Source: Demequina lutea
GTDB taxonomy: Bacteria > Actinomycetota > Actinomycetes > Actinomycetales > Demequinaceae
Direction: 5' to 3'
Length of the DNA stretch: 34,680 nucleotides
Assembly (NCBI GenBank): GCA_003246255.1
Contig: QKAX01000129.1
Location: forward strand, 1-34,680
The notes beneath the pieces were generated by a model. That model made no database searches. It saw nothing but the letters and a program-made list of their open reading frames with translations, and was not told where the DNA came from. Position 1 is the stretch's first letter. Each line of letters begins with the position of its first letter. Shown here piece after piece: positions 8,600-16,920 of the stretch. Position numbers and translations under genes: made by a program.

Positions 8600-9628
8600 A
8601 TGCCTCCCGCAGGACTCCTCGCCATCATCGCCGTAGGGCTGGTGCTCGCGTATGTTCTGCCGCAGCGCATCCGCGAGCGTTCCGACTACGCGATGGTGCG
8701 CACGGAGGATCGCTACTCGGCCGACATGCGCGTGGTGCGCGCCTCGGCTGCACGCATCGCACCCCGCGATTCGGCCAGCGCCTCCGCGGAGACGCCGCTG
8801 TTGGTGACGGGAGCCGCGCGCGCTCAGGTTGCAGCGCTGGGTGAGAGCCGCATGTCGCGGCCGCAGGGTCCGCTCGACCGCGCGGCCACGCACGCGCAGC
8901 GCGAGAGCCTTCACCTGCGTCGTGATCACAGGGGCTCGGTGGCCTCACGGGCCGTACAGGCGCGCCGCCGCGCGCTGTACTCGGCAGTGGCGCTTGCCGT
9001 CACGGTTCTCTCGTGGACGCTCACGGCCGTGACGTCGTTCCCCGCGATTATGCCTTCGCTCGCTACCGGTGCGCTCGTGACGGTGGTGGGTGCCTCTGTG
9101 CGTGCGGGTGCCGCCGAGCGTAAGGCGCTTGCGGGCGCTCGCGGCGTGGCCCGCGAGGTCCAAGCGGCCGCCACCGCTACTCAGGCGCTGCGCGCCGTCA
9201 GCGCGGCTCGCGCTCGCGGCGACCAGGCAGAGCCGAGCGAACTTGCCACGCAGGCCATCCAGATCGTGACATCGGCCGATCTTGCCCCCGGCTCCGCGCC
9301 CGAGTTGCGCCGCGCGTCGGTCGATCGCGCCGCCCACGCCGCCGCAGTGCAGGAGGCCATGCGGTTGGCCGAGGCGGAGCAGGCCGACGCCAAGGCCGAT
9401 GAGGCCGCCGGGTGGCGCCCCCGCACGATGCCGGTGCCGGCGTACGCGCTCAAGCCCGCCGTGCGTCAGCAGGCGGCGCGCCAGCTCGCCGAGTCGGACT
9501 ACGCCGCGTCGTCGCACGCCGATCACCGTGCCGCGCTCGCGGAGCAGCGCACGGAGCGTGAGGCCGCACGGCCGTCCACCGGCGCCCTCGACGCGATTCT
9601 CGCGAAGCGCCGCCAGGCGAGCGCGTAG
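8600..9628 (+). CDS. SepX/GlpR-like divisome membrane protein
   Basis: 342 residues from ATG 8600; TACCGT ends six bases before the ATG and there is no Shine-Dalgarno, suggesting a leaderless transcript. Residues 3-20 form one membrane helix followed by the basic patch PQRIRER. Residues about 126-144 and 150-168 form a helical hairpin. The rest is Ala/Arg/Glu-rich and probably coiled or disordered. Topology, length and position after glp and rimJ fit the SepX (Streptomyces) / GlpR (Corynebacterium, Rv0996) family. These septal membrane proteins bind the gephyrin-like Glp and link it to FtsZ rings. Sequence motifs of this family are weak, so the assignment leans on context. Confidence 0.78.
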   Translation: MPPAGLLAIIAVGLVLAYVLPQRIRERSDYAMVRTEDRYSADMRVVRASAARIAPRDSASASAETPLLVTGAARAQVAALGESRMSRPQGPLDRAATHAQRESLHLRRDHRGSVASRAVQARRRALYSAVALAVTVLSWTLTAVTSFPAIMPSLATGALVTVVGASVRAGAAERKALAGARGVAREVQAAATATQALRAVSAARARGDQAEPSELATQAIQIVTSADLAPGSAPELRRASVDRAAHAAAVQEAMRLAEAEQADAKADEAAGWRPRTMPVPAYALKPAVRQQAARQLAESDYAASSHADHRAALAEQRTEREAARPSTGALDAILAKRRQASA

Positions 9629-9649
9629 CCACTGCGTCGTATCGCTGAC

Positions 9650-10225
9650 GTGTTCATCGGCTTTGGCCCCGTGGCGCGGGGTGTGCAGACGCTCATCAAC
9701 CTGGGCGCAATGCTCGTGCTGTGTGGGGTGCAGGCGCACTTCAGCCTCGGGCATGCCGGCCTTACTCTCGCGGACGCAGGCGTGTTCGTGGGGCTCGCCT
9801 TTGTGACGTTCCAGCAGTCCCGCATGGTGCGCAAGGGTGTACAGATCACCCATCAGGCGATCAGCGTGCGTAGCCACTGGTTCGAGCGTTCGGTGCCCCT
9901 CGCTGACGTCGCCACAGTGGTCATTCCGCACAGCATCAAGCCGCTCCACGTGCTGGCGTCCGATGGCGGCTACGGCTCGGCCGGGCTGTCGCTCGCGTTC
10001 GTGGATCCTCGGCGTGACAGGGTGGCGAGGGAAGCCGCGCGCGACCGCGCCATAGAGCTTCTAGGAGACAGCGGCGTGCTGCTCACCTCCGAGCCGCTCA
10101 CCTGGGCCACCGGCGCATACCGTGACAGCGATCAGATGACGACGCGCGTCATCGGTTGGACGGCCGCCGACACGGCGTGGGCGGTGCCGGTCTTTCTCGT
10201 GTGGCTCGCGGTGGTGCTGCTGTAG
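9650..10225 (+). CDS. Membrane protein of unknown function (possible PH-like domain)
   Basis: 191 residues from GTG 9650, 21 bases after the sepX-like stop, so probably the same operon. Two membrane helices lie near residues 8-27 and 35-55 (LINLGAMLVLCGVQAHF; AGVFVGLAFVTF) and one at the C-terminus (AVPVFLVWLAVVLL). The soluble part between (VQITHQAISVRSHWFERSVP, LADVATVVIP) has the alternating-strand look of bacterial PH-like domains, but this is a guess. Nothing more specific is recognised. Its position suggests an envelope or division-related role. Confidence 0.75.
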   Translation: MFIGFGPVARGVQTLINLGAMLVLCGVQAHFSLGHAGLTLADAGVFVGLAFVTFQQSRMVRKGVQITHQAISVRSHWFERSVPLADVATVVIPHSIKPLHVLASDGGYGSAGLSLAFVDPRRDRVAREAARDRAIELLGDSGVLLTSEPLTWATGAYRDSDQMTTRVIGWTAADTAWAVPVFLVWLAVVLL

Positions 10226-10241
10226 CTGTCGCGGGCTACAG
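10220..10241. terminator. Weak hairpin between convergent genes
   Basis: CTGTAGC and GCTACAG form a 7-bp stem around an 8-base loop across the two stop codons. It could act on both strands, but there is no T tract. Confidence 0.3.
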
Positions 10242-11549
10242 GTGCACGCGGCGCGCGTTTGCCACCAGTGGCACCTCACCCGTGCTCAGGCTGACGCCTG
10301 CAAACAGGCGGTCGAAGACCACGGCGCGGTCAAACTGCATCGCGTACTCCCGTGCTCGCGACTCCCACCACTCGCGCTCCGTCGGGTCGAGACCGTCGAG
10401 GCACATATTGAGTGCTTGCGCGAGGTGCTGCGGATCGTGAGTGGGGATCACCACGGCGGTGTCGCCCACGGCCTCGAGGATGCCGCCGGTGTCGCACGTG
10501 ATGATGGGTCCGCCTCCTGCGAGCGCCTTCTCCACGAGCGCGATCCCAAACGTCTCGGTGAACTCGGGGCTAGGACGCGAGGGCAGTACGTACGCCGCGC
10601 AGCCGGCCATCAGGTGGGGCTTCTCCTCGTCGCCCACATCATCAAGGAACACGATGCGCTTGGCTGCCGACGTGTGTGCGGCCATCTCCTGGAAGAGCGG
10701 CCTATCCGGGCCGCGTCCGGCGATCACCAAAGTCTTGTCTGCGCACGCCTCCGAGGCTGCGAATCCTCTGATGAGGTCCTCCACGCCCTTTGCCTGCTGC
10801 AGGCGCGACAGGAACAGCACGTAGTCGCCGCGGGTGAGCCCGCGGCGCGCGAGCGCGGCGTCGGTGGCGGCAGGGTCGAGGTGCAGGTATGCCGAGGTGT
10901 CGATCGCGGGGTACGAGATGCCGATGCGCCGCTCGCACTGTTGTGCGAAGTCGGAGCCAAATAGCGCATCCACGCTGTGGGCAGCCTCCACGATCACGTC
11001 CTTGGTGTACTGCGACACGGCCACCGGGTGATCCTGGCCAAGGTAGGTGGCAAGCAACGCCGCTGCGGCACCCAGCTCGCCGTGCTCCACGGCTGAACGG
11101 ACGGCCTCGGTCACGTCCGAGCCGACGGCCTCGGCGATGGTGGTGACGTTGACGGTCTTGCCGGTGGAGCGTGCGACGCGCAGCGCCTCGTCCACGGCGG
11201 TGGTGTGCGGGTGAAGGTAGAGCGACATGGCCACCGTGGGCACGCCGTCCGTGAAGAGCTCCACGAGGCGACCCACCATGCCGGCCAGGTAGCGGCCGTC
11301 GGGAATCTTGTAACCGCCCACGGGACCCGGCCGCTCGACGGTGATGCCGGGGGAGTACGGCATCACCGTGTCCATTGGCTTGAGCGGAAGGCCCGATTCC
11401 ACGAGACGTTCAAGGGGCCACGTGACAATGCGCACGTCGGTGAAGCCGCGCGTGAGTGCCACCTCGGCGAGGTTGCGAGCCTCGCCGGAATGGCCGCAGA
11501 TCACCGGATCGGCGCGGACGACGATGACGAGTCGACGGTCGGTGGTCAT
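10236..11549 (-). CDS. Glycosyltransferase family 4 protein
   Basis: 437 residues; AGGAGG lies five bases before the ATG, supporting the start. It is a GT-B fold enzyme. The N-terminal half starts RLVIVVRADPVICGHSGEAR. The C-terminal half has YVLFLSRLQQAKGVEDLIRG and LVIAGRGPD. It also carries the GT4 donor-site motif FTETFGIALVEKALAGGGPI, in which the glutamates of the E-x7-E pattern are present. It probably transfers a sugar from an NDP-sugar in the cytoplasm; donor and acceptor are unknown. It lies 33 bases downstream of the GH92 gene on the same strand... in transcription order GT4 comes first and GH92 is encoded upstream at higher coordinates; the two genes may form one unit for glycan metabolism. 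Confidence 0.88.
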   Translation of the reverse strand: MTTDRRLVIVVRADPVICGHSGEARNLAEVALTRGFTDVRIVTWPLERLVESGLPLKPMDTVMPYSPGITVERPGPVGGYKIPDGRYLAGMVGRLVELFTDGVPTVAMSLYLHPHTTAVDEALRVARSTGKTVNVTTIAEAVGSDVTEAVRSAVEHGELGAAAALLATYLGQDHPVAVSQYTKDVIVEAAHSVDALFGSDFAQQCERRIGISYPAIDTSAYLHLDPAATDAALARRGLTRGDYVLFLSRLQQAKGVEDLIRGFAASEACADKTLVIAGRGPDRPLFQEMAAHTSAAKRIVFLDDVGDEEKPHLMAGCAAYVLPSRPSPEFTETFGIALVEKALAGGGPIITCDTGGILEAVGDTAVVIPTHDPQHLAQALNMCLDGLDPTEREWWESRAREYAMQFDRAVVFDRLFAGVSLSTGEVPLVANARRVHL

Positions 11550-11582
11550 GGCTGCCTCCTAGGGGTGGGAACTGGCAGTGCG

Positions 11583-13787
11583 TCAGGACGACGCGGGGTA
11601 GGGGTGGGACGGGGGACGGTGAGTGGTGCCCCAGCCGGAGGGCGTGGGGCCGAGTTCGATGACGAGGTCGCCTCCGCGGTGAAGCTGCGTGCCATCGAGG
11701 AACGACGCGTCGACGGGCGACCCGTCGAACGTGACGGACTGGACGTACTGCACGGGGCCTCCGGGTGTGGGCTCGACGAACCCGGGAGACGTGATGTGCA
11801 GCGTGCCGCGAGCCATCCGGATCGAGGCGGAGGCGAAGGCTGGCGGGTGGATCAGGAAGATGTTCTGGCCCGCAACGGGGAACAGGCCCAGGCTGGCCCA
11901 CACGTACCAGCTCGAGAGGCCACCCGAATCATCGTTTCCCGGCAATCCGCCGCGTCCGGTGGAGAACTTCTGGTGGATCGCATCGTGCACCACCTCTGCG
12001 GTGCGGTCGGGGCGGCCCGCGTAGTAGTACGCCCAGGGCGCCTCCATGTCGGGCTCGTTGTTGAGGCCCTCGAAGCGGCCCAGCGCGTAGCCACCCTCCA
12101 TCTCCGTCTTGGTGGGCTTGTACCCGGGCTGGACCACCGCGTCGGCGCCGTACCCGAAGAAGCGGTCGAGTTGCGCCACGAAGCCCTCGTCGCCGCCGCT
12201 CAGCGCGATGCGCGCCGCCATGTCGTGCTGCAGGCGGAACGAGTAGTTGTGCTTGACGCCCTCGTAGAAGTTCGAGTCGGCGAGCAGGCCGTCCTTGCCG
12301 TACGCGGCGGTCCAGCCGGAGGCGAGGCGCTCCGTCTCGGCGACCACTGCGTCGTCCTCGACGCGGGCCGCGACGCGCGCCGTGCACCAGTAGCCGAAGG
12401 CGAGGTCGAGCGTGTGGCTGATGGGGTGGGCGACGCCGGTCAGCAGGTAGTCCTCACCGTAGGAGCGGCGCAGGTCTTGCTGCATCGTCACCAGTGCCCA
12501 GTCCCAGTCGATGCCGGGGACCTCGAGCTGGCACAGATCCGCCAGGAACGTGTGGGCAAGCGCGCTGCCCTGGCGGCTAAAGCGGTCGGAGCCTCGCGCC
12601 ATGCGGTAACCCACCGGCAGGTTGCCCTCTTGCTCGCAGATCGTGAGCAGCGCGTTGGCGAGGTCGATGGCCCTGCCAGGCTCGAGCGCCGTCAGCAGCG
12701 GCAGTTGCGTGCGGTAGATGTCCCACATCGTGGAGATGTCGTACACGAACGGGCCGTTGGCCGGCCAGAAGGGGGACTCGTCGCGCGCAAAGCAGGGCTT
12801 GATGAGCGCGTGATAGAGCGCGGTGTAGAAGACCTGGCGACGGGCCGCGTCCTCGGTCTCGATCTCGACGGAGCTCAAGAGGTCCTGCCACGCGCTGCGC
12901 GACTCCTTAAGGCGGCGATCAAAGCGGTGCGGCCCGGCACCGCAATCCTTCTTGAGGTTGGCCTTTGCCTGCTCGATGCCGCGCAGCGAGAAGCCCATGC
13001 GCAGCTCGATGGTCTGGCCTGCCGCCGCCGGCCCCACCCACATGAGGCCGAACGGCCGCAGCGTGGTGTGGCGAATGTGGTCAAGATCGAGGCGCGCGCC
13101 GGCCGGCATGAGGCGACGGTCGTACCAGAGCATCTGGCGCCAGTTCTCGGTGTCGCACTCGATGGCCACCGCGAGCGGCACGCCCTCCACCACAATCTCG
13201 CCGGTGGCGATGCCGGGTGACGAGGACTCGAGCGTGGCGCGCAGCGGGATGGTCTCGCCGTAGGGGATGGACAGGCCGCCCATCGAGAAGTCCACCACCA
13301 CGCGCGCGTTGTGGTGCTCGGGGAAGGTGTACCTGTGCACGGCCGACTTGGGCCCCACTGTGATCTCGCACCGCACGCCGTTGTCGAGCGTCGCCGCGTA
13401 GTACCCGGGCGAGGCCTCCTCCTCCGTCACCACAAAGGTGCGGCCCAGCTCGTCCAGGGGCTCCACCATCGGCGTCACGCGGAAGTAGTTGTAGTACTTG
13501 CGGATCGCGCCGGTTCCGGACTGCTGGAAGTGGGTGAAGCCGGATGCGACCTGGCCCTCGTGGAGGCGCCCGGGGACACCCTCCGTACTGAGGTCGTACG
13601 GCCCGTAGCCGGTGGGGTAGCCGCCCGAGTACGCGCAGGCGCTCACCATCCCAAACGGGAAGCAGGCGCCGGGGTGCGTGTTGCCGATGAGAGGCTTGGG
13701 CGCCCACCACGTCGAGGCAAGGCCCGTGGGCTGCGGCAGCGCGGTGACGTCGGTGCCAATGAATGGGTCGACGTGGTCGAGGGTCAC
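11583..13787 (-). CDS. Glycoside hydrolase family 92 (alpha-mannosidase type)
   Basis: 734 residues from GTG 13787, chosen because GGAGG lies five bases upstream and the family N-terminus (VDPFIGTD) begins at once; the frame stays open to 14978 only as an antisense artefact. Family hallmarks: VDPFIGTD, HPGACFPFGMV, YSGGYPTGYG, FTHFQQSG, FYTALYHALIKP, YDISTMWDIYRTQLPLL, and the catalytic-region signature LPGNDDSGGLSSWYVWASLG. GH92 enzymes are calcium-dependent exo-alpha-mannosidases (1,2-, 1,3-, 1,4- or 1,6-). No signal peptide is visible, so it is probably intracellular. It is followed by the GT4 gene after 33 bases. Linkage specificity cannot be read from the sequence. Confidence 0.93.
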   Translation of the reverse strand: MTLDHVDPFIGTDVTALPQPTGLASTWWAPKPLIGNTHPGACFPFGMVSACAYSGGYPTGYGPYDLSTEGVPGRLHEGQVASGFTHFQQSGTGAIRKYYNYFRVTPMVEPLDELGRTFVVTEEEASPGYYAATLDNGVRCEITVGPKSAVHRYTFPEHHNARVVVDFSMGGLSIPYGETIPLRATLESSSPGIATGEIVVEGVPLAVAIECDTENWRQMLWYDRRLMPAGARLDLDHIRHTTLRPFGLMWVGPAAAGQTIELRMGFSLRGIEQAKANLKKDCGAGPHRFDRRLKESRSAWQDLLSSVEIETEDAARRQVFYTALYHALIKPCFARDESPFWPANGPFVYDISTMWDIYRTQLPLLTALEPGRAIDLANALLTICEQEGNLPVGYRMARGSDRFSRQGSALAHTFLADLCQLEVPGIDWDWALVTMQQDLRRSYGEDYLLTGVAHPISHTLDLAFGYWCTARVAARVEDDAVVAETERLASGWTAAYGKDGLLADSNFYEGVKHNYSFRLQHDMAARIALSGGDEGFVAQLDRFFGYGADAVVQPGYKPTKTEMEGGYALGRFEGLNNEPDMEAPWAYYYAGRPDRTAEVVHDAIHQKFSTGRGGLPGNDDSGGLSSWYVWASLGLFPVAGQNIFLIHPPAFASASIRMARGTLHITSPGFVEPTPGGPVQYVQSVTFDGSPVDASFLDGTQLHRGGDLVIELGPTPSGWGTTHRPPSHPYPASS

Positions 13788-13933
13788 GGCAACCTCCTTC
13801 CCGCCCCGGCGCGCGGAACTCCAGTGCTCACAAGGTAAAGACTTCGTGTTGTCGCCGTGTTTCGCAAGGGTTATTTCTTGGGAAAGCGTGGGTGAAGGTC
13901 CTATGGCGGGGGAACCACCTGCCACGCCACGCG

Positions 13934-13947
13934 TTACGACAACGTAA
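13934..13947. promoter_or_regulatory. Inverted repeat between GH92 and FKBP genes (13788-14024)
   Basis: TTACG-acaa-CGTAA is a perfect 5-bp inverted repeat in the 237-base divergent intergenic region. It is a possible operator site. A plausible -10 (TACCTT, minus strand near 13832) faces GH92, but no convincing -35 was found. Nothing else was seen in this gap. Confidence 0.3.
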
Positions 13948-14024
13948 GGACGTCCCGCCCACGGCGGCCAAGGGCCCACGCGCGTGGGAGACTGGGACGC
14001 AACCAATCTGTGGGAGAAGAAGTC

Positions 14025-14969
14025 GTGAAGCATCGCCTTGCCCTGCCTGCCATCCTGATGGCTGGCGCCCTGTCCCTCGCCGCCTGCGCGGCCGAGCCCG
14101 CCGCGGACCCCTCGGCGTCGGCCACGGCCGCTGCGACGGCGACGGATGTCGCTGCGGACGCGGTGGAGGTGAACTCCGCTCTTGCCGCCATGACCTGGAC
14201 CGACAACGGCGAGGGCGCGGCCCCCACTGTCAGCTTTGACACCCCCATCAACTTTGACGCTGCCGGCACGCTGCTCGTGGAGGACGGCGACGGCGCGGAG
14301 CTTGAGGAGGGCCAGTACGTGGCTCTCAACTACGTGCAGTTCGCAGGCGCCGATGGCAGCGCCCTGTACTCGACCTACGACGCGGGTGCGCCCGAGGCAG
14401 TGGCGCTGACCACTGACTTCCTCGAGCCCACGCTGCACGATGCGCTTGTGGGCGCGCACGTGGGTGCCAAGCTGCTGTGGGCCGTGCCGGACTCCGGCTC
14501 CGGCTCGGTGGTGATCGCGCTCACCGTGTCGTCCGACATCATGAGCGGACCTGAGGGCGACGCCGTGGCCTCCGTGGAGGGTCTGCCGCAGATCTCCGAG
14601 GACGCCGATGGCGCGCCCGCCGTGGACTTCACCGGCGCCACGATGCCTACCGAGCTGGTCTCGCAGGATCTTGTCACCGGTTCCGGCGAAGCGGTGGCCG
14701 AGGGTCAGACCATCACCGTGAACTACACCGGCTGGGTGTGGGACGGCGACACGTTCGACTCCTCCTTCACGCGCGGCGCCCCCGCGACGTTCCAGCTGAG
14801 CAAGGACGCCCTGATCGACGGCTGGGTTGACGGCCTCGCCGGCAAGACCGTGGGTAGCCGCGTGCTGCTGGTGATCCCGCCGGAGCTGGGTTACGGCGAC
14901 GCCGAGCAGGGCTCGATCCCCGCGGGCTCCACGCTGGTGTTCGTGATCGACATCCTGGCCGCGTACTAA
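14025..14969 (+). CDS. Secreted lipoprotein with FKBP-type peptidyl-prolyl isomerase domains
   Basis: 314 residues from GTG 14025, preceded by GGGAG with 8-base spacing. An N-terminal lipoprotein signal (KHRLALPAILMAGALSLAAC) has the lipobox LAAC with Cys21, so the protein is anchored outside the membrane. An Ala/Thr-rich linker follows. There are two FKBP-like domains. The first (about 90-190) is degenerate. The second (about 215-314) has VAEGQTITVNYTGWVWDGDT, FDSSFTRG, LIDGWVDGLAGKTVGSRVLL, IPPELGYGD and a final STLVFVIDIL, the classic FKBP series. It probably catalyses prolyl isomerisation of exported proteins. Confidence 0.92.
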   Translation: MKHRLALPAILMAGALSLAACAAEPAADPSASATAAATATDVAADAVEVNSALAAMTWTDNGEGAAPTVSFDTPINFDAAGTLLVEDGDGAELEEGQYVALNYVQFAGADGSALYSTYDAGAPEAVALTTDFLEPTLHDALVGAHVGAKLLWAVPDSGSGSVVIALTVSSDIMSGPEGDAVASVEGLPQISEDADGAPAVDFTGATMPTELVSQDLVTGSGEAVAEGQTITVNYTGWVWDGDTFDSSFTRGAPATFQLSKDALIDGWVDGLAGKTVGSRVLLVIPPELGYGDAEQGSIPAGSTLVFVIDILAAY

Positions 14970-14983
14970 GCCAGACACTCGCG

Positions 14984-15020
14984 AGGGCGCCCCTCCCGCA
15001 CACGCGGGGGAGGGCGCCCT
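14984..15020 (+). terminator. Strong GC hairpin terminator of the FKBP gene
   Basis: AGGGCGCCC at 14984-14992 pairs perfectly with GGGCGCCCT at 15012-15020. Inner bases extend the stem with one mismatch and a wobble pair. The T tract is weak (TTGG). Confidence 0.65.
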
Positions 15021-15053
15021 TGGCGTTTCCGCCGGGCCGAGGGTGGTGGTAAC

Positions 15054-16811
15054 CTAGATGACGCTCCGCAAGGGGCATGGGGCTATGGCGCAGTTGGTAG
15101 CGCGTCTCGTTCGCAATGAGAAGGTCAGGGGTTCGAATCCCCTTAGCTCCACCCTATTACGACTAAGTAGAGACCGCGAGGTCTCTACTTTTTTGTTTCC
15201 CGTTGAATCCACTTGGGCGTCCACTGCGGCGAGGCGTGCGAGTGCGACGATACTGTCGAAGGGCGCCCTGAGCTCGCTGGTGATCGTCATCTGCTCGGGT
15301 CCTTCTTGACTCCTCACTACCAAGAACTTCTCGAAGAGTGCCTGGTTGAGTTGGCGCTTGAGATGCTCAGGCGCCGCGTTGTACGTGGTCTGGCACTGTT
15401 CGAGCAGGTCGAGTGCGATGGTGAGGCTCGTGTCGACGTCGTCGTAGCGCGCGGTTGCCGCGTGACTTTGACTGTCGAGTTGCTTGAGGGCTCTGGTGAT
15501 CCTCTCCTGTTCGCTTGCCAGTAGTTCGAGGGGGACGGCGCCCGCGTAGTGGGCTTCCATGAGCTTGGTCCGTTGGCGTTCGAGCTTGTCGCGTTCGGTC
15601 TTGATGTGGCGCTCTTGGGACTCGGCGGTTACGCGTGCCGCCGCGAGTTCGGTGCGGATCGCCTGCTCGACGAGCTCGCGCACTTTGTGCTCGATGCGGA
15701 CGGTGCCGTAGTGCTCGGCGATCTTCTTCTCGACCTCGTAGATGAGGACGGACTTCTGGGTGCAGGAGGTTCGCCGCGAGTGGCGTCCAGCACACATGAA
15801 GTACGGGTAGATGTCGCCTGACTTGGCCGTGCTCATTTGGACCAGCATGCGTTCGCCGCAGTTGCCGCAGTAGAGGCTGGACTTAAGGAAGTGCGGGTGG
15901 CGCCGGGTTCGCTCCCCGGCCGCGTGAGCCGCGAGGATGCGTTGGACCTCGTCCCACGTCTGGTCGTCGATCAATGGTTGGTGGCGTCCTGGGTGGTAGG
16001 CGCCCTGGAACTTCACGAAGCCCTTGTAGTACGGGTTGACGAGGATCTTGCCTAGCAGGCTCTCGGAGATGGGCTTCGAGGGCAGCTTTGGTGTGGCCAG
16101 TGTGGTCAACCCCTGGAGCGTGAGGTGGTGCGTGAGGGTGCTGATGGTCCACTTGCCTGTCGCGTACTCCGTGAATGCCCGGGTGATCAGCGGTGCCCGG
16201 TCCGGGTCCACGACGACCGTGCGCACCTCGCGCCCTTCGCTGTCGATGGCGCGGTGGTTGCGGTACCCGAGCGGAGCTCGCCCATTGGTGCCGCCTGATC
16301 GGGCTTTCTGGCTCATACCCTTGACCACCTCGGCGGCGAGGTTGCGGGAGTAGAACTCTGCGATGGAGCTCATGATGCCGTGGAGCAGCATCCCCGAGGG
16401 GCTTTCGTCGATGGACTCGGTGGTCGAGACGAGGCGGACCTTGGAGGCGTCGATGGCGGCGGTGATGGCGACGTCGTCGGCGCGCGAGCGTGCCAGGCGG
16501 TCGAGTTTGTGGACGATCACGTAGTCGATGTCGTGCTCGTTGAGGTATTCGAGCATCGCTTGAAGTTCGGGGCGGTTCGCAGAGCGGGCCGAGGCACCAC
16601 GATCCACGAACTCCTTGACCACCATCGCACCCATGGCCGAGGCCTTGCGGCGGTTCGCTTCGCGTTGCGCTGGAATCGAGAATCCCTCGCTGTCGCCTCC
16701 TCCTCGCGAAGCTTGATCGCGGGTGGACACGCGCAGGTATGACACGGCCTTCTTGAGGGTCAGGGCTTGGCTGAAGCCGTCGATGATGGTCGCGGGTGCG
16801 GCTGTTGGCAT
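15054..16811 (-). CDS. Large serine recombinase (site-specific integrase)
   Basis: 585 residues from ATG 16811, which has GGAGG ten bases upstream; the frame is open further to 16964 without a better start. N-terminal resolvase domain: AVSYLRVSTRDQ, with Ser29 as the catalytic nucleophile, and IVHKLDRLARSRAD. Then come a recombinase domain (PLGYRNHRA, ILVNPYYKGFV), a zinc ribbon (SLYCGNCGERM, FMCAGR) and a coiled coil at about 400-500. These enzymes integrate and excise elements between attP and attB. The last 45 or so residues, including VELRGFEPLTFSLRTRRATN, are translated antisense through the tRNA terminator and the whole tRNA-Ala. The C-terminus therefore depends on the host sequence and should differ in the excised form. 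Confidence 0.93.
   Translation of the reverse strand: MPTAAPATIIDGFSQALTLKKAVSYLRVSTRDQASRGGGDSEGFSIPAQREANRRKASAMGAMVVKEFVDRGASARSANRPELQAMLEYLNEHDIDYVIVHKLDRLARSRADDVAITAAIDASKVRLVSTTESIDESPSGMLLHGIMSSIAEFYSRNLAAEVVKGMSQKARSGGTNGRAPLGYRNHRAIDSEGREVRTVVVDPDRAPLITRAFTEYATGKWTISTLTHHLTLQGLTTLATPKLPSKPISESLLGKILVNPYYKGFVKFQGAYHPGRHQPLIDDQTWDEVQRILAAHAAGERTRRHPHFLKSSLYCGNCGERMLVQMSTAKSGDIYPYFMCAGRHSRRTSCTQKSVLIYEVEKKIAEHYGTVRIEHKVRELVEQAIRTELAAARVTAESQERHIKTERDKLERQRTKLMEAHYAGAVPLELLASEQERITRALKQLDSQSHAATARYDDVDTSLTIALDLLEQCQTTYNAAPEHLKRQLNQALFEKFLVVRSQEGPEQMTITSELRAPFDSIVALARLAAVDAQVDSTGNKKVETSRSLLSRNRVELRGFEPLTFSLRTRRATNCAIAPCPLRSVI
15079..15151 (+). tRNA. tRNA-Ala (anticodon CGC)
   Basis: A 73-base cloverleaf: acceptor GGGGCTA pairs with TAGCTCC (15044-type pairing at 15144-15150), with A as discriminator. 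The anticodon loop is TT-CGC-AA in the stem CTCG/TGAG region, and the T arm is AGGGG-TTCGAAT-CCCCT. CCA is not encoded. It reads GCG codons. It is the insertion site of the mobile element on its 3' side, and the integrase frame crosses it on the other strand. Confidence 0.95.
15165..15194 (+). terminator. Rho-independent terminator of tRNA-Ala
   Basis: AAGTAGAGACC and GGTCTCTACTT form a perfect 11-bp stem with a GCGA tetraloop, followed by six T. It also lies inside the reading frame of the integrase on the minus strand. Confidence 0.93.
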
Positions 16812-16873
16812 GGGGTGGTTTCCTCCGTTTACGTCCCTTCCATTGACGCTCTCTTCGCGCGACGAGTCCAGCC

Positions 16874-16894
16874 CTGATGTGTATTCCGCATCAG
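16874..16894. promoter_or_regulatory. Inverted repeat upstream of the integrase gene
   Basis: CTGATG and CATCAG flank 9 bases in the 109-base gap between the integrase start and the next gene's stop. It is a possible operator controlling integrase expression, or an integrase binding site. No clear promoter hexamers are visible. Confidence 0.35.
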
Positions 16895-16920
16895 TTGACC
16901 AGGGGTGATGCATGGGATCG

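Noticed and set aside
11205-13220. 671-codon plus-strand open frame opposite GT4 and GH92
   Set aside because: It has no recognisable domain and covers two well-supported minus-strand genes. It is typical shadow sequence of high-GC DNA.
13788-14978. The GH92 frame stays open on the minus strand for almost 400 more codons, across the FKBP gene
   Set aside because: The FKBP lipoprotein on the plus strand has a signal peptide, ribosome site and conserved motifs. The GH92 family N-terminus and a good ribosome site occur at 13787. The extension is antisense high-GC open frame.
15079-15151. Search for a second copy of the tRNA-Ala 3' end as right attachment site
   Set aside because: I saw no second copy of the AGGGGTTCGAATCCCC block in the rest of the window. 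Serine integrases need only a very short common core, so the far boundary cannot be placed.
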